Of a stretch of 64,000 bases of DNA, positions 24,735 through 33,018 are shown one piece after another (the stretch's first letter is position 1; every line of letters starts with the position of its first letter). The translations under genes were made by a program, and so were the position numbers. Location of the stretch: NCBI RefSeq assembly GCF_014268495.2, contig NZ_CP077087.1, positions 3,537,501-3,601,500 on the forward strand, in the 5' to 3' direction. This stretch comes from Pseudomonas monsensis (GTDB lineage Bacteria; Pseudomonadota; Gammaproteobacteria; Pseudomonadales; Pseudomonadaceae). The notes below the pieces were generated by a model, which was not told where the DNA came from, did no database searches, and worked only from the letters and a program-made list of their open reading frames with translations.

Positions 24735-25113
24735 GGAAATCGTCACACGTCAGAAGTGAACAAACTGCGCACCTGGCGGCTCGGGGCCGGGCGTCTTATG
24801 CAGTGGTCTGGAAACAGATGGCACGTCCTTGAGCCGACGCCGGAGTGGGCGCCGGGCGAATGGATGGCATTTTAGCCATACTTTGTAACCGATGGTGAAC
24901 CTCATCTGTGAAAAACTGTCCGCTGAATCAGCCAAACAGCAGCCGCGGCATCATCGCCCTATCGTTTAAAGAGCCAGACCAGTACAATCGCCGCCAAACT
25001 TTACGCGCCCCCCTTGGTTGATGACGGGACTGTCCCGCTTCAGCGCACTTCGACTCGGGCCCAGCGCTCCGGCCGCACCCTCGCAATTTAAGAATGCTTC
25101 GCAGGAAAAACTC
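24735..25113. other. Divergent lpxO/ABC-F intergenic region
   Basis: About 380 bp. A TACAAT hexamer at 24983-24988 is a good -10 candidate for the ABC-F gene; no strong -35 stands out. An open frame runs into the ABC-F gene from 25018, but it lacks a ribosome-binding site and family similarity, so I leave it as leader. No small gene seen. Confidence 0.45.
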
Positions 25114-26700
25114 TTGATTTCTACAGCTAACATCACGATGCAGTTCGGCGCCAAGCCGCTCTTCGAAAACGTTTCGGTCAAATTTGGCGCGGGCAACCGC
25201 TACGGCCTGATCGGCGCCAACGGTTGCGGCAAGTCGACCTTCATGAAAATCCTCGGCGGCGACCTTGATCCGTCCGGCGGCCAGGTCATGCTCGAGCCGA
25301 ACGTGCGTCTGGGTAAATTGCGCCAGGACCAGTTCGCGTACGAAGAATTCACCGTGATCGACACCGTGATCATGGGTCACGAAGAGCTGTGGAAGGTCAA
25401 GGCAGAACGCGACCGCATCTACTCACTGGCGGAAATGTCTGAAGAAGACGGCATGGCCGTGGCCGAGCTGGAAACCGAGTTCGCTGAAATGGACGGCTAC
25501 ACCGCCGAATCCCGTGCTGGCGAGCTGCTGCTGGGTCTGGGCATTCCACTGGAACAGCATTTCGGCCCGATGAGCGAAGTCTCCCCAGGCTGGAAACTGC
25601 GCGTATTGCTGGCTCAGGCCCTGTTCTCCGATCCCGAAGTGCTGTTGCTCGACGAACCGACCAACCACTTGGACATCAACACCATTCGCTGGCTGGAAAA
25701 CATCCTGACTCAGCGTAACAGTCTGATGATCATCATCTCTCACGACCGTCACTTCCTGAACAGCGTGTGCACGCACATGGCTGACCTGGATTACGGCGAG
25801 CTGCGCCTGTTCCCGGGCAACTACGACGAGTACATGACCGTGGCGACCCAGTCCCGCGAGCAACTGCTGTCGGACAACGCCAAGAAGAAGGCGCAGATTT
25901 CCGAGCTGCAATCGTTCGTCAGCCGCTTCTCGGCCAACGCCTCGAAAGCCAAACAGGCCACTTCCCGCGCCAAGGCGATCGACAAGATCCAACTGGCCGA
26001 GGTCAAGCCTTCCAGCCGCGTGAGCCCGTTCATCCGTTTCGAGCAGAACAAAAAGCTGCACCGCCAGGCGGTCATGGTCGAAAAGATGGCCAAAGGTTTC
26101 GACGGCAAGCCACTGTTCAAGGACTTCAGCTTCCAGGTTGAAGCCGGCGAGCGCGTAGCGATCATCGGTCCGAACGGTATCGGCAAGACCACCCTGCTGC
26201 GCACCCTGGTCAATGAACTGACCCCGGATGCCGGTAGCGTCAAGTGGACCGACGCCGCAGAGCTGGGCTACTACGCTCAGGACCACGCGCACGACTTCGA
26301 AGACGACGTGACCCTGTTCGACTGGATGGGTCAGTGGACTCAGGGCGAGCAGATGATTCGCGGTACTTTGGGCCGCATGCTGTTCTCCAACGACGAGATC
26401 CTCAAGTCGGTCAAGGTGATTTCCGGTGGTGAGCAAGGTCGCATGCTCTTCGGCAAGCTGATCCTGCAAAAGCCGAACGTGCTGATCATGGACGAACCGA
26501 CCAACCACCTGGACATGGAATCGATCGAGGCGCTGAACCTGGCGCTGGAGAACTACCCGGGCACGCTGATCTTCGTCAGCCACGACCGTGAGTTCGTATC
26601 GTCCCTGGCCACGCGCATCATCGAGCTGAGCCCGAATGGCGTGACTGACTTCAGCGGCACTTACGATGACTACCTGCGTAGTCAGGGTGTGGTGCTCTAA
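25114..26700 (+). CDS. ybiT: ABC-F family ATPase, YbiT-like
   Basis: 528 residues from a TTG start at 25114, preceded by AGGAAAAA and giving the family N-terminus ISTANITMQFGAKPLFEN. It has two ABC domains joined by a linker: Walker A GANGCGKST and GPNGIGKTT, Walker B LLLDEPTNHLD and LIMDEPTNHLD. The first signature is degenerate (SPGWKLR) as in E. coli YbiT, the second is SGGEQGR. There is no membrane domain. ABC-F proteins act on the ribosome near the E site. An upstream ATG at 25018 is rejected for lack of homology. Confidence 0.9.
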   Translation: MISTANITMQFGAKPLFENVSVKFGAGNRYGLIGANGCGKSTFMKILGGDLDPSGGQVMLEPNVRLGKLRQDQFAYEEFTVIDTVIMGHEELWKVKAERDRIYSLAEMSEEDGMAVAELETEFAEMDGYTAESRAGELLLGLGIPLEQHFGPMSEVSPGWKLRVLLAQALFSDPEVLLLDEPTNHLDINTIRWLENILTQRNSLMIIISHDRHFLNSVCTHMADLDYGELRLFPGNYDEYMTVATQSREQLLSDNAKKKAQISELQSFVSRFSANASKAKQATSRAKAIDKIQLAEVKPSSRVSPFIRFEQNKKLHRQAVMVEKMAKGFDGKPLFKDFSFQVEAGERVAIIGPNGIGKTTLLRTLVNELTPDAGSVKWTDAAELGYYAQDHAHDFEDDVTLFDWMGQWTQGEQMIRGTLGRMLFSNDEILKSVKVISGGEQGRMLFGKLILQKPNVLIMDEPTNHLDMESIEALNLALENYPGTLIFVSHDREFVSSLATRIIELSPNGVTDFSGTYDDYLRSQGVVL

Positions 26701-26735
26701 GAGCAGCTGCCAGCGTTAAGCCGCGAGCCTCAAGC

Positions 26736-26766
26736 AAAAGCCCTGTCCATGTGACGGGGCTTTTTG
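26736..26766 (+). terminator. Rho-independent terminator after ABC-F gene
   Basis: AAAAGCCCTGTC, a 5-base loop and GACGGGGCTTTTT form a stem followed by five T. It begins 36 bp after the stop. Confidence 0.85.
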
Positions 26767-26922
26767 CATTTCAGAGCCAGTAGTTATCCGAGTACCGACA
26801 CAATCGCGAGCAGGCTATCAGCAACAATCGGGATAGCCAGGAAAATAGTTAGCCTGCTTCCTTTTGTTCCAGCGCCAAGCCATCATGCCGACTCTCCCAC
26901 CGCCGCCCGCGAACGAGTCCTC

Positions 26923-28110
26923 ATGTCTGCGCAGCAACCGCCCCCGCAGAGCACCATGGCGATCACCCTGCAGATCGTCTCCATCGTGTTCTATACCTTT
27001 ATCGCTTTCCTCTGCATCGGCCTGCCGATCGCGGTGTTGCCCGGTTACGTCCATGAACAGTTGGGGTTCAGCGCCATTGTGGCGGGGCTGGTGATCGGCT
27101 CACAGTACCTGGCCACCCTGCTCAGCCGGCCAATGGCCGGACGCATGTCGGACACCATCGGCACCAAACGCGCGATTGTTTATGGCTTGTCGGGGATTGC
27201 GCTCAGTGGCTTGTTGACGCTGATCTCGTCGTTGCTGCAAGACTACCCGCTGCCGAGCCTGCTGATTTTGATTGTCGGACGCCTATTGCTCGGGGTCGCA
27301 CAGGGCTTGATCGGGGTCGGCACCATCAGTTGGTGCATGGGCCAGCTCGGTGCCGAGCACACCGCAAGGTCTATCGGCTGGAACGGCATTGCCTCCTACG
27401 GCGCGATTGCGATTGGCGCGCCGCTGGGCGTGGTCATGGTCGCCGATTACGGTTTTGCCAGCCTCGGCATCGCGCTGTCAGTACTGGCGGCGGGCGCTCT
27501 GGTGCTGATCCGCAATAAACCCTCAGTGCCGGTGGTGCGCGGTGAACGGCTGCCTTTTTGGGCAGTGTTCGGGCGCATTGCACCGTTTGGCGCCAGTTTG
27601 AGTCTGGCGTCTATCGGTTACGGCACGCTGACTACCTTCATCACTCTGTATTACCTCAATCGGGGTTGGAGCGGCGCGGCGTATTGCCTGACGGTGTTTG
27701 GCGTATGTTTCATCGTGTCGCGGCTGCTGTTCATTTCGGCAATCAGTCGTTTTGGCGGATTCAATTCAGCGATTGCCTGCATGACCATCGAAACCGTTGG
27801 CCTGGTGCTGTTGTGGCTGGCCCCGTCCACCGCGTTCGCGTTGATCGGGGCGGGCCTGGCGGGTTTTGGCTTGTCGCTGGTGTACCCGGCACTGGGTGTT
27901 GAGGCGATCAAGCAGGTGCCCAACTCCAGCCGGGGTTCGGGGTTGGGCGCGTACGCGGTGTTCTTCGATCTGGCGCTGGCGATTGCCGGGCCGCTGATGG
28001 GCGCGGTGGCGCTGAATTTGGGGTATTCGTGGATTTTCTTCAGTGCAGCGCTACTGTCGGTGACCGGGCTGGGGTTGACCTTGCTGCTCAAGCGCCGGGC
28101 GATGTCTTGA
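26923..28110 (+). CDS. MFS transporter, YhhS/YfcJ (UPF0226) family
   Basis: 395 residues from the ATG at 26923 (MSAQQPPPQS); the longer frame runs into the preceding terminator. Twelve hydrophobic helices. The N-terminal pattern QIVSIVFYTFIAFLCIGLPI...LPGYVH...LGFSAIVAGLVI...LSRPMAGR is that of E. coli YhhS/YfcJ, which are putative drug or sugar exporters. The conserved loop-2 motif is GRMSDTIGTKRA. Function here is only inferred from family. Convergent with the hydrolase gene, 42 bp apart. Confidence 0.85.
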   Translation: MSAQQPPPQSTMAITLQIVSIVFYTFIAFLCIGLPIAVLPGYVHEQLGFSAIVAGLVIGSQYLATLLSRPMAGRMSDTIGTKRAIVYGLSGIALSGLLTLISSLLQDYPLPSLLILIVGRLLLGVAQGLIGVGTISWCMGQLGAEHTARSIGWNGIASYGAIAIGAPLGVVMVADYGFASLGIALSVLAAGALVLIRNKPSVPVVRGERLPFWAVFGRIAPFGASLSLASIGYGTLTTFITLYYLNRGWSGAAYCLTVFGVCFIVSRLLFISAISRFGGFNSAIACMTIETVGLVLLWLAPSTAFALIGAGLAGFGLSLVYPALGVEAIKQVPNSSRGSGLGAYAVFFDLALAIAGPLMGAVALNLGYSWIFFSAALLSVTGLGLTLLLKRRAMS

Positions 28111-28152
28111 CTGGACAGCCCCCTGCAGGAGTGAGCTTGCAAAGGACCAGGA

Positions 28153-29190
28153 TCATTGATCCGCCGTTTGCATCCCCGCCCGACTCGGCTTGCCCAGCGT
28201 GCGCGAGAAGAATTGCCCGGCTTCGGAGATCAGGTTGCGGTGGATGTCTTCGCGATCCACGCCGTCGGCGTCGGTGCACAGCGCCGGCATGGCGCGGATC
28301 TGCTCTTCGTTGCACGGCGCCATGAACACGAAGTGCCCTGCCCCCGCGAGCAGTTTGAAGTCCGGGGCAGTCGGCAGTTTGCGTGCCAGAGCGGCGGCGT
28401 TTTTGTCGAAAGCCACCAGTTTGTCGCCATCGCCGCTGTACAGCAGCACCGGCACATGTACGTCCGCCAGGGTGTGGCGCCCGAACTTCAGACTCAGTGG
28501 CGCCATCAGCAGCAGCGCATGCACGCGCGAATCGGCCACTGGCTGCAAGTCATCGCGATCGACGATCAGCTCGCCCTGAGTGTTGCAGGCATCGCGGTCG
28601 TCGGGGCGTTCCAGGCAGTAACGGCGCAGACGATCGAGATCCGGCTGCGCGCCAGAGAGGATCAGCGCGGTCTCGCCGCCGGCCGAATAACCAATCACGC
28701 CGACCTGATCGGCATTCACGAATGGTGAAAGCATCGGGTCGCCGAGGGTGGCGGTGATCGCTTCGGAAATCTGGATCGGCCGCCCGTAGAGGTTGCTCAA
28801 CGTGCCGAGTCGGCTGTGGTCTTTGGAGTTGTCGCCGGGATGAATCACCGCGACCACGACAAAACCCTTGCGGGCCAGCGAGGTGGCCAGGTCATGCAGC
28901 GCGATGGGGGTGCCGGTGTTGCCGTGGGACAGCATCAACATCGGAAAGCGGCCAATGGCGACCTTGGTGTCTTCGCCAGCCTCGACCTTGTAGCCTTCAA
29001 GCAGGCTGGTGTGTTCACGATCGCTGGAAGGATAGAACGCGATGGCGCGCATCGGTTGCAGGTCCAGCGGATCGAGGAATGTCATCTCGTGGTAACCGAC
29101 ACTCCACACGGGGTGTCGCCCGGGCGCGGCATGCACTGAACCGAGGCTGCCAAGCAGGCAAATCAGTAACGTTGCACAAAGACGCATCAT
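28153..29190 (-). CDS. Secreted alpha/beta hydrolase (dienelactone/PAF-acetylhydrolase-like)
   Basis: 345 residues from the ATG at 29190, preceded by GGGTGGG; an in-frame GTG 12 bp upstream is less likely. A signal peptide (MMRLCATLLICLLGSLGSVHA) is followed by an alpha/beta hydrolase domain with the nucleophile elbow GYSAGG (about residue 166-171), the oxyanion strand MLMLSHGNTGTP and the late His in GAGHFVFMAP. The substrate is unknown; related proteins are lipases or esterases. It is monocistronic. Confidence 0.8.
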   Translation of the reverse strand: MMRLCATLLICLLGSLGSVHAAPGRHPVWSVGYHEMTFLDPLDLQPMRAIAFYPSSDREHTSLLEGYKVEAGEDTKVAIGRFPMLMLSHGNTGTPIALHDLATSLARKGFVVVAVIHPGDNSKDHSRLGTLSNLYGRPIQISEAITATLGDPMLSPFVNADQVGVIGYSAGGETALILSGAQPDLDRLRRYCLERPDDRDACNTQGELIVDRDDLQPVADSRVHALLLMAPLSLKFGRHTLADVHVPVLLYSGDGDKLVAFDKNAAALARKLPTAPDFKLLAGAGHFVFMAPCNEEQIRAMPALCTDADGVDREDIHRNLISEAGQFFSRTLGKPSRAGMQTADQ

Positions 29191-29341
29191 GGGATGGCCC
29201 ACCCTGTGTTACTCAAGCGAAAGATCCTTTATGTTCCGACACGCCCGAAACCCTGAGGTTCGGTGATCCGGCGCGGCGTTGCACGCAGACGTTGATCGTT
29301 TGATTGCATAACCCGGGCCAGATTATGCAACAGTCAGAAAC

Positions 29342-29389
29342 AAAAAACTCTGTACCTAGCCCTTGCGGAACCAGAATACAGAGTTTTTT
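29342..29389 (-). terminator. Strong bidirectional hairpin terminator (azoR end)
   Basis: AAAAAACTCTGTA (29342-29354) and TACAGAGTTTTTT (29377-29389) are perfect inverted arms. On the minus strand the stem ends in a T6 run and follows azoR. Confidence 0.8.
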
Positions 29390-29427
29390 GGGCCTTGCCT
29401 GAACATCAGCTGTTCTTTACGCAAGCC

Positions 29428-30039
29428 TTACGCGGCGGCAAACAGTTGCTCGCTGATCTTCGCTTGAGCGGCGGTCATGGCGTTGTTGCGCACTTCCTCA
29501 CCATACGCCAGGCCTTCGGCGCGGACGATTTCGATATCGGTGATGCCGAGGAAGCCCAGCACCAGCTTCAGATACTCTTCGTGGGCGATGCCACTGGCCT
29601 GGCCAGCATGAATGCCGCCGGAGGTGGAAACGATCACCACTTTCTTGCCACCGCACAGGCCTTCAGGGCCGGCTTCGGTGTAACGGAAGGTCTGGCCGGC
29701 GACGGCAACGCGGTCGATCCAGGCCTTGAGCTGGGTCGGCACGGTGAAGTTGTACATCGGTGCCGCGATCACTACGGCGTCAGCGGCGATGAACTCGGCC
29801 AGGGTCGAGGCGCTCAGTTCGGCTTCGTGCTGTTGTGCGGCGTTGCGCAGTTCTGCAGTCGTCCCGGCGGCAACCAGGGTGGTCGACGAGAAGTGGCTGA
29901 TGGCGTCAGCGGCGAGGTCACGGTAAGTCACCACAGCAGTTGGCTCGGCGGCTTGCCAGGCTTTGACGACTTGGCTGCTCAACTGACGGGAAGCCGAGTT
30001 GTCGCCCAGAATGCTCGAATCGATATGCAGCAGTTTCAT
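29428..30039 (-). CDS. azoR: FMN-dependent NADH-azoreductase
   Basis: 203 residues of the AzoR/flavodoxin-like quinone reductase family. Landmarks are MKLLHIDSSILGDNSASRQLS (FMN phosphate loop at the start), APMYNFTVPTQLKAWIDRV (residues ~93-111) and VIVSTSGGIHAG. AzoR reduces quinones and azo bonds with NADH via bound FMN, protecting from thiol and quinone stress. It is divergent from a LysR gene that probably regulates it. GGAGATTCCAC precedes the start. Confidence 0.93.
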   Translation of the reverse strand: MKLLHIDSSILGDNSASRQLSSQVVKAWQAAEPTAVVTYRDLAADAISHFSSTTLVAAGTTAELRNAAQQHEAELSASTLAEFIAADAVVIAAPMYNFTVPTQLKAWIDRVAVAGQTFRYTEAGPEGLCGGKKVVIVSTSGGIHAGQASGIAHEEYLKLVLGFLGITDIEIVRAEGLAYGEEVRNNAMTAAQAKISEQLFAAA

Positions 30040-30166
30040 GTGGAATCTCCTGGAATGAATCGCCGGTGGCGACGGAATGGAGACAATCCTACGGAAGAAA
30101 CCAATAGATGATTAGCCGCCGACAATGCGATAGTTCGTCCCACTGATAGAACAGTTGGATATCACC

Positions 30167-31075
30167 ATGCAAGATCTCAACGATCTCTACTATTTCGCCA
30201 AGGTGGTCGAAGCCGGTGGCTTTGCGGCGGCCGGCCGTTTGTTGGGCATTCCCAAGTCGCGCCTGTCGCGACGCATTGCCGAACTGGAAGAACGCCTCGG
30301 CGCACGTTTGCTGCAACGCACCACGCGCCAGTTGAACCTCACCGCGGTTGGCGAACGCTATCTGCGCCACTGCCAGGCCATGTTACTGGAAGCGGAAATG
30401 GCCGATGAAGCCGTCGCCAGCATGTCCAGCGAACCGCGTGGGCGCCTGCGGGTGTCCTGCCCGACCGGTCTGGCGCGGGAAATGTTGCCGTGGGTGATCA
30501 GCGATTTTCTCGGCAAATTCCCCCAGGTGCAGCTGGAAGTGGTCCTGCTGAACCGGCGGGTGGACCTCGTGGCCGAGGGCTTCGATGTCGCGCTGCGAGT
30601 ACGCGAATCGGGTGACGAAGACCCGCTGCTGGTCACCCGGCGCCTGCGCCAGGCGCAGACAGTCGTGGTGGCGAGCCCGGCGTTCGCCGAGCGGCAGTCG
30701 ATCAGCCATCCGCAGGATTTGAAGAACCTGCCGGTGCTCGGCGCACTGGAAGCCGATCGCCTGGTCCATGTGCGCCTGCTCGACCAGCACGGCAAAAGTT
30801 TCGAGTTGAATATGGAGGCACGGCTGGGTATCGACGACTTTATAGTGCGCAAGGCCTGCGTGCTGGCCGGCCAGGGTTTCACCCTGCTGCCGATGATGTA
30901 CTGCGAAGAGGAACTGCAGAACGGCTCGCTGGTGCAACTGCTGCCCGAATGGTCGTTGCCCGGCGGCTGGCTGCAAGCGGTGTACCCGCATCGACGCGGG
31001 GTGATGCCGGCGGTGCGCGCGTGGATCGACCACCTGGTCGAATCGTTCAATGCCTGTGGGGAGCGGTTGTTATGA
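30167..31075 (+). CDS. LysR-family regulator, probably of azoR
   Basis: 302 residues from the ATG at 30167; an in-frame TTG at 30155 is less likely. The N-terminal winged HTH (LNDLYYFAKVVEAGGFAAAGRLLGIPKSRLSRRIAELEERLG) and LysR substrate domain (from ~90) place it in the CrgA/AphB-like group. Divergent from azoR with a ~125-bp shared control region, the classic LysR layout. Its stop overlaps the next start in ATGA, so the YjbR-like protein is translationally coupled. Confidence 0.9.
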   Translation: MQDLNDLYYFAKVVEAGGFAAAGRLLGIPKSRLSRRIAELEERLGARLLQRTTRQLNLTAVGERYLRHCQAMLLEAEMADEAVASMSSEPRGRLRVSCPTGLAREMLPWVISDFLGKFPQVQLEVVLLNRRVDLVAEGFDVALRVRESGDEDPLLVTRRLRQAQTVVVASPAFAERQSISHPQDLKNLPVLGALEADRLVHVRLLDQHGKSFELNMEARLGIDDFIVRKACVLAGQGFTLLPMMYCEEELQNGSLVQLLPEWSLPGGWLQAVYPHRRGVMPAVRAWIDHLVESFNACGERLL

Positions 31076-31431
31076 GCAAGGGAAAGATGAGCGAAGCCGA
31101 CGTGGCAGCGTTCTGCCTGGCGTTGCCGGGCGCTCGAGAGGATTACAAATGGGGCGGCGTGCGGGTGTTCTCGATTGCCGGTAACAAGATGTTCGCCTTG
31201 CAGGGTTTGCGCGGCGATTCGCTGGCATTCAAGGTCGACAAGGATCTGTTCCTCGGCCATTGCGACCGCCCGGGCATTCACCCGGCGCCGTATCTGGCGC
31301 GGGCGCAGTGGATCATCATGCACCCGCCCTACCCGCTGGGTGCGGAGGAACTGCAGGGATTGCTGATGCGTTCGCATCAACTGGTGGTGAGTAAGTTGCC
31401 CAAGAAAACCCGAATCGGATTATTGCTTTGA
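31072..31431 (+). CDS. MmcQ/YjbR-family protein
   Basis: 119 residues from the ATG overlapping the LysR stop by 4 bp; the longer frame lies within the LysR gene. The YjbR/CyaY-like fold is indicated by LPGAREDYKWGGVRVFSIAGNKMFAL, the central FKVD and the C-terminal LLMRSHQLVVSKLPKKTR (the family's SYxLV...LP region). The biochemical role is not known; members have been called DNA-binding on structural grounds. Coupled translation suggests shared expression with the LysR regulator. Confidence 0.85.
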   Translation: MSKGKMSEADVAAFCLALPGAREDYKWGGVRVFSIAGNKMFALQGLRGDSLAFKVDKDLFLGHCDRPGIHPAPYLARAQWIIMHPPYPLGAEELQGLLMRSHQLVVSKLPKKTRIGLLL

Positions 31432-31460
31432 CGCCAATCCTGTAGGGGATTGGCTGATTC

Positions 31461-31889
31461 TCAGAACAATGAAAGCAGGTTCGCGCCGAGGAACAACTGG
31501 TCGATCCAGAACACCTGGTGCAATGCCACAATCACCCAGAACAGAATCTGAAACGACACTTTGCGCGTCTTGTGCCGGAGCACTTGCTGGGCAATCAACG
31601 CGCCCGGCCAGCCGCCGGCCAGTTCCACGGCGTGGAGAATGTTTTCCGGCGTGCGCCATGCATCGGCGCGTGCCTTGCGCTTGTCCGCCCAATACATGAA
31701 GAACGCCAGCACACTGACCACACCATAGGCGGTCAGTGGCACCAGCGAGATCCCGCGCAGCCACATCGACAGCGAACCGAACAGCGGCAACGCACAGACG
31801 ATCGCCAAAACCAGCAGTTTCAGCTTCAGGTTCTGAATACTGCCGCCTGACGGACGACCCTCCGGGCGACGTGCACGGGAGTCACTCAT
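31461..31889 (-). CDS. DUF1294 membrane protein
   Basis: 142 residues from the ATG at 31889, which overlaps the uppP stop by 4 bp; the long upstream frame is a shadow of uppP. After a basic N-terminus come two hydrophobic helices (residues ~24-40 and 49-66), then the DUF1294 core YWADKRKARADAWRTPENILHAVELAGGWPGALIAQQVLRHKTRK and a last helix. Such domains often sit beside cold-shock domains; none is here. Function unknown. Translationally coupled to uppP. Confidence 0.85.
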   Translation of the reverse strand: MSDSRARRPEGRPSGGSIQNLKLKLLVLAIVCALPLFGSLSMWLRGISLVPLTAYGVVSVLAFFMYWADKRKARADAWRTPENILHAVELAGGWPGALIAQQVLRHKTRKVSFQILFWVIVALHQVFWIDQLFLGANLLSLF

Positions 31890-32716
31890 GGTTTGGCGGC
31901 CGACCAGTCCACCCAGCCGAACTGCCAGGTCGCCAGAATCACCAGACCGAAGACAATCCGGTACCAGGCAAACGCCGCATAGCTGTGGCTGGCGATGAAT
32001 TTGAGCAAGCCGCGCACGGCGATCATGGCGAAAATAAACGCCGTGACGAAGCCGATGGCGAACACCGGAACGTCCGCCGGCACAAACAGATGACGGTACT
32101 TGTAGCCCGAGTAAACGGCGGCACCGACCATGGTCGGCATGGCCAGAAAGAACGAGAACTCGGTCGCGGTCTTGCGCGACAAGCCGAACAACAGCCCGCC
32201 AATGATGGTCGAGCCAGAACGCGACGTACCGGGAATCATTGCCAGGCACTGGGCGAAGCCGACTTTCAACGCGTCTTTCCAGGTAATTTCGTCGACCGTT
32301 TCGGCATGCACTTGATGTTGACGCTTTTCCGCCCACAACATGATGAGGCCACCGATCACCAGCGCCGTCGCAACGGTGATAGGGTTAAACAGGTATTCGT
32401 GGATCAGGTCGGCAAACACCACCCCGAGCACGACGGCCGGCAGGAAGGCGATCAGCAGATTGGCGGTAAAGCGCCGTGCACTCGGTTGGGTCGGCAAGCC
32501 GATGACCACGTCGGCAATCTTGCGCCGGAACTCCCAGACCACCGCGAGAATCGCGCCGAGCTGGATAATGATGTTAAACGCCATGGCCCGTTCGCCGCCG
32601 AAATCGAGCAAATCGGCAACGATGATCTGGTGTCCGGTACTGGAAATGGGCAAAAACTCCGTAAGCCCTTCTACAACGCCTAGTATCAGTGCCTGCAAGG
32701 CCGTCCAAAGATCCAT
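31886..32716 (-). CDS. uppP: Undecaprenyl-diphosphatase UppP/BacA
   Basis: 276 residues from the ATG at 32716 (MDLWTALQALILG); the frame upstream has no ribosome-binding site. It is an integral membrane phosphatase with the catalytic motifs GVVEGLTEFLPISSTGH (residues 14-30) and PGTSRSGSTI. It recycles undecaprenyl pyrophosphate for cell wall and envelope polysaccharide synthesis and can give bacitracin resistance. Standard length. The following DUF1294 gene starts within its stop codon. Confidence 0.94.
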   Translation of the reverse strand: MDLWTALQALILGVVEGLTEFLPISSTGHQIIVADLLDFGGERAMAFNIIIQLGAILAVVWEFRRKIADVVIGLPTQPSARRFTANLLIAFLPAVVLGVVFADLIHEYLFNPITVATALVIGGLIMLWAEKRQHQVHAETVDEITWKDALKVGFAQCLAMIPGTSRSGSTIIGGLLFGLSRKTATEFSFFLAMPTMVGAAVYSGYKYRHLFVPADVPVFAIGFVTAFIFAMIAVRGLLKFIASHSYAAFAWYRIVFGLVILATWQFGWVDWSAAKP

Positions 32717-33018
32717 CAATCCCCCAAAGAGCGATGCACGCCGGCATGCTCCGATAGTATTTTTTGGTTCACTGCGTTCAGCGTAGCTGTTTATGGCTGT
32801 ACCGATTCCGCGCGCACAGGATCTACACGAAACGGTCAAAATTCCGTGAAATATCAACTTGGATTCAGGTTTTCACGCGCGGGGCCGAAATCCTAACAGA
32901 CAAGCCCTAATAGCGCTGTCGCGTTATTCGACTTGGGTCGCGTATGCCCGCCCACGAAATCGTGGTTGGATGCTGGCGGTGCTTTATTACAAGAAAAAGA
33001 ATCCGGAGTGACAGCGTT
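32717..33018. other. Divergent uppP/MCP intergenic region
   Basis: About 300 bp without a gene. A short perfect palindrome CCACGA-AA-TCGTGG lies at 32952-32965, 54 bp before the chemoreceptor start. I could not identify a flagellar sigma28-type promoter or other site with confidence. Confidence 0.4.

Noticed and set aside
25018..25113. ATG start of the ABC-F gene at 25018
   Set aside because: The added 32 residues match no YbiT-like N-terminus, while the TTG at 25114 has a good ribosome-binding site and gives the family start.
31890..32336. Long N-terminal extension of the DUF1294 gene
   Set aside because: It runs inside uppP in another frame; the ATG overlapping the uppP stop is the natural start.
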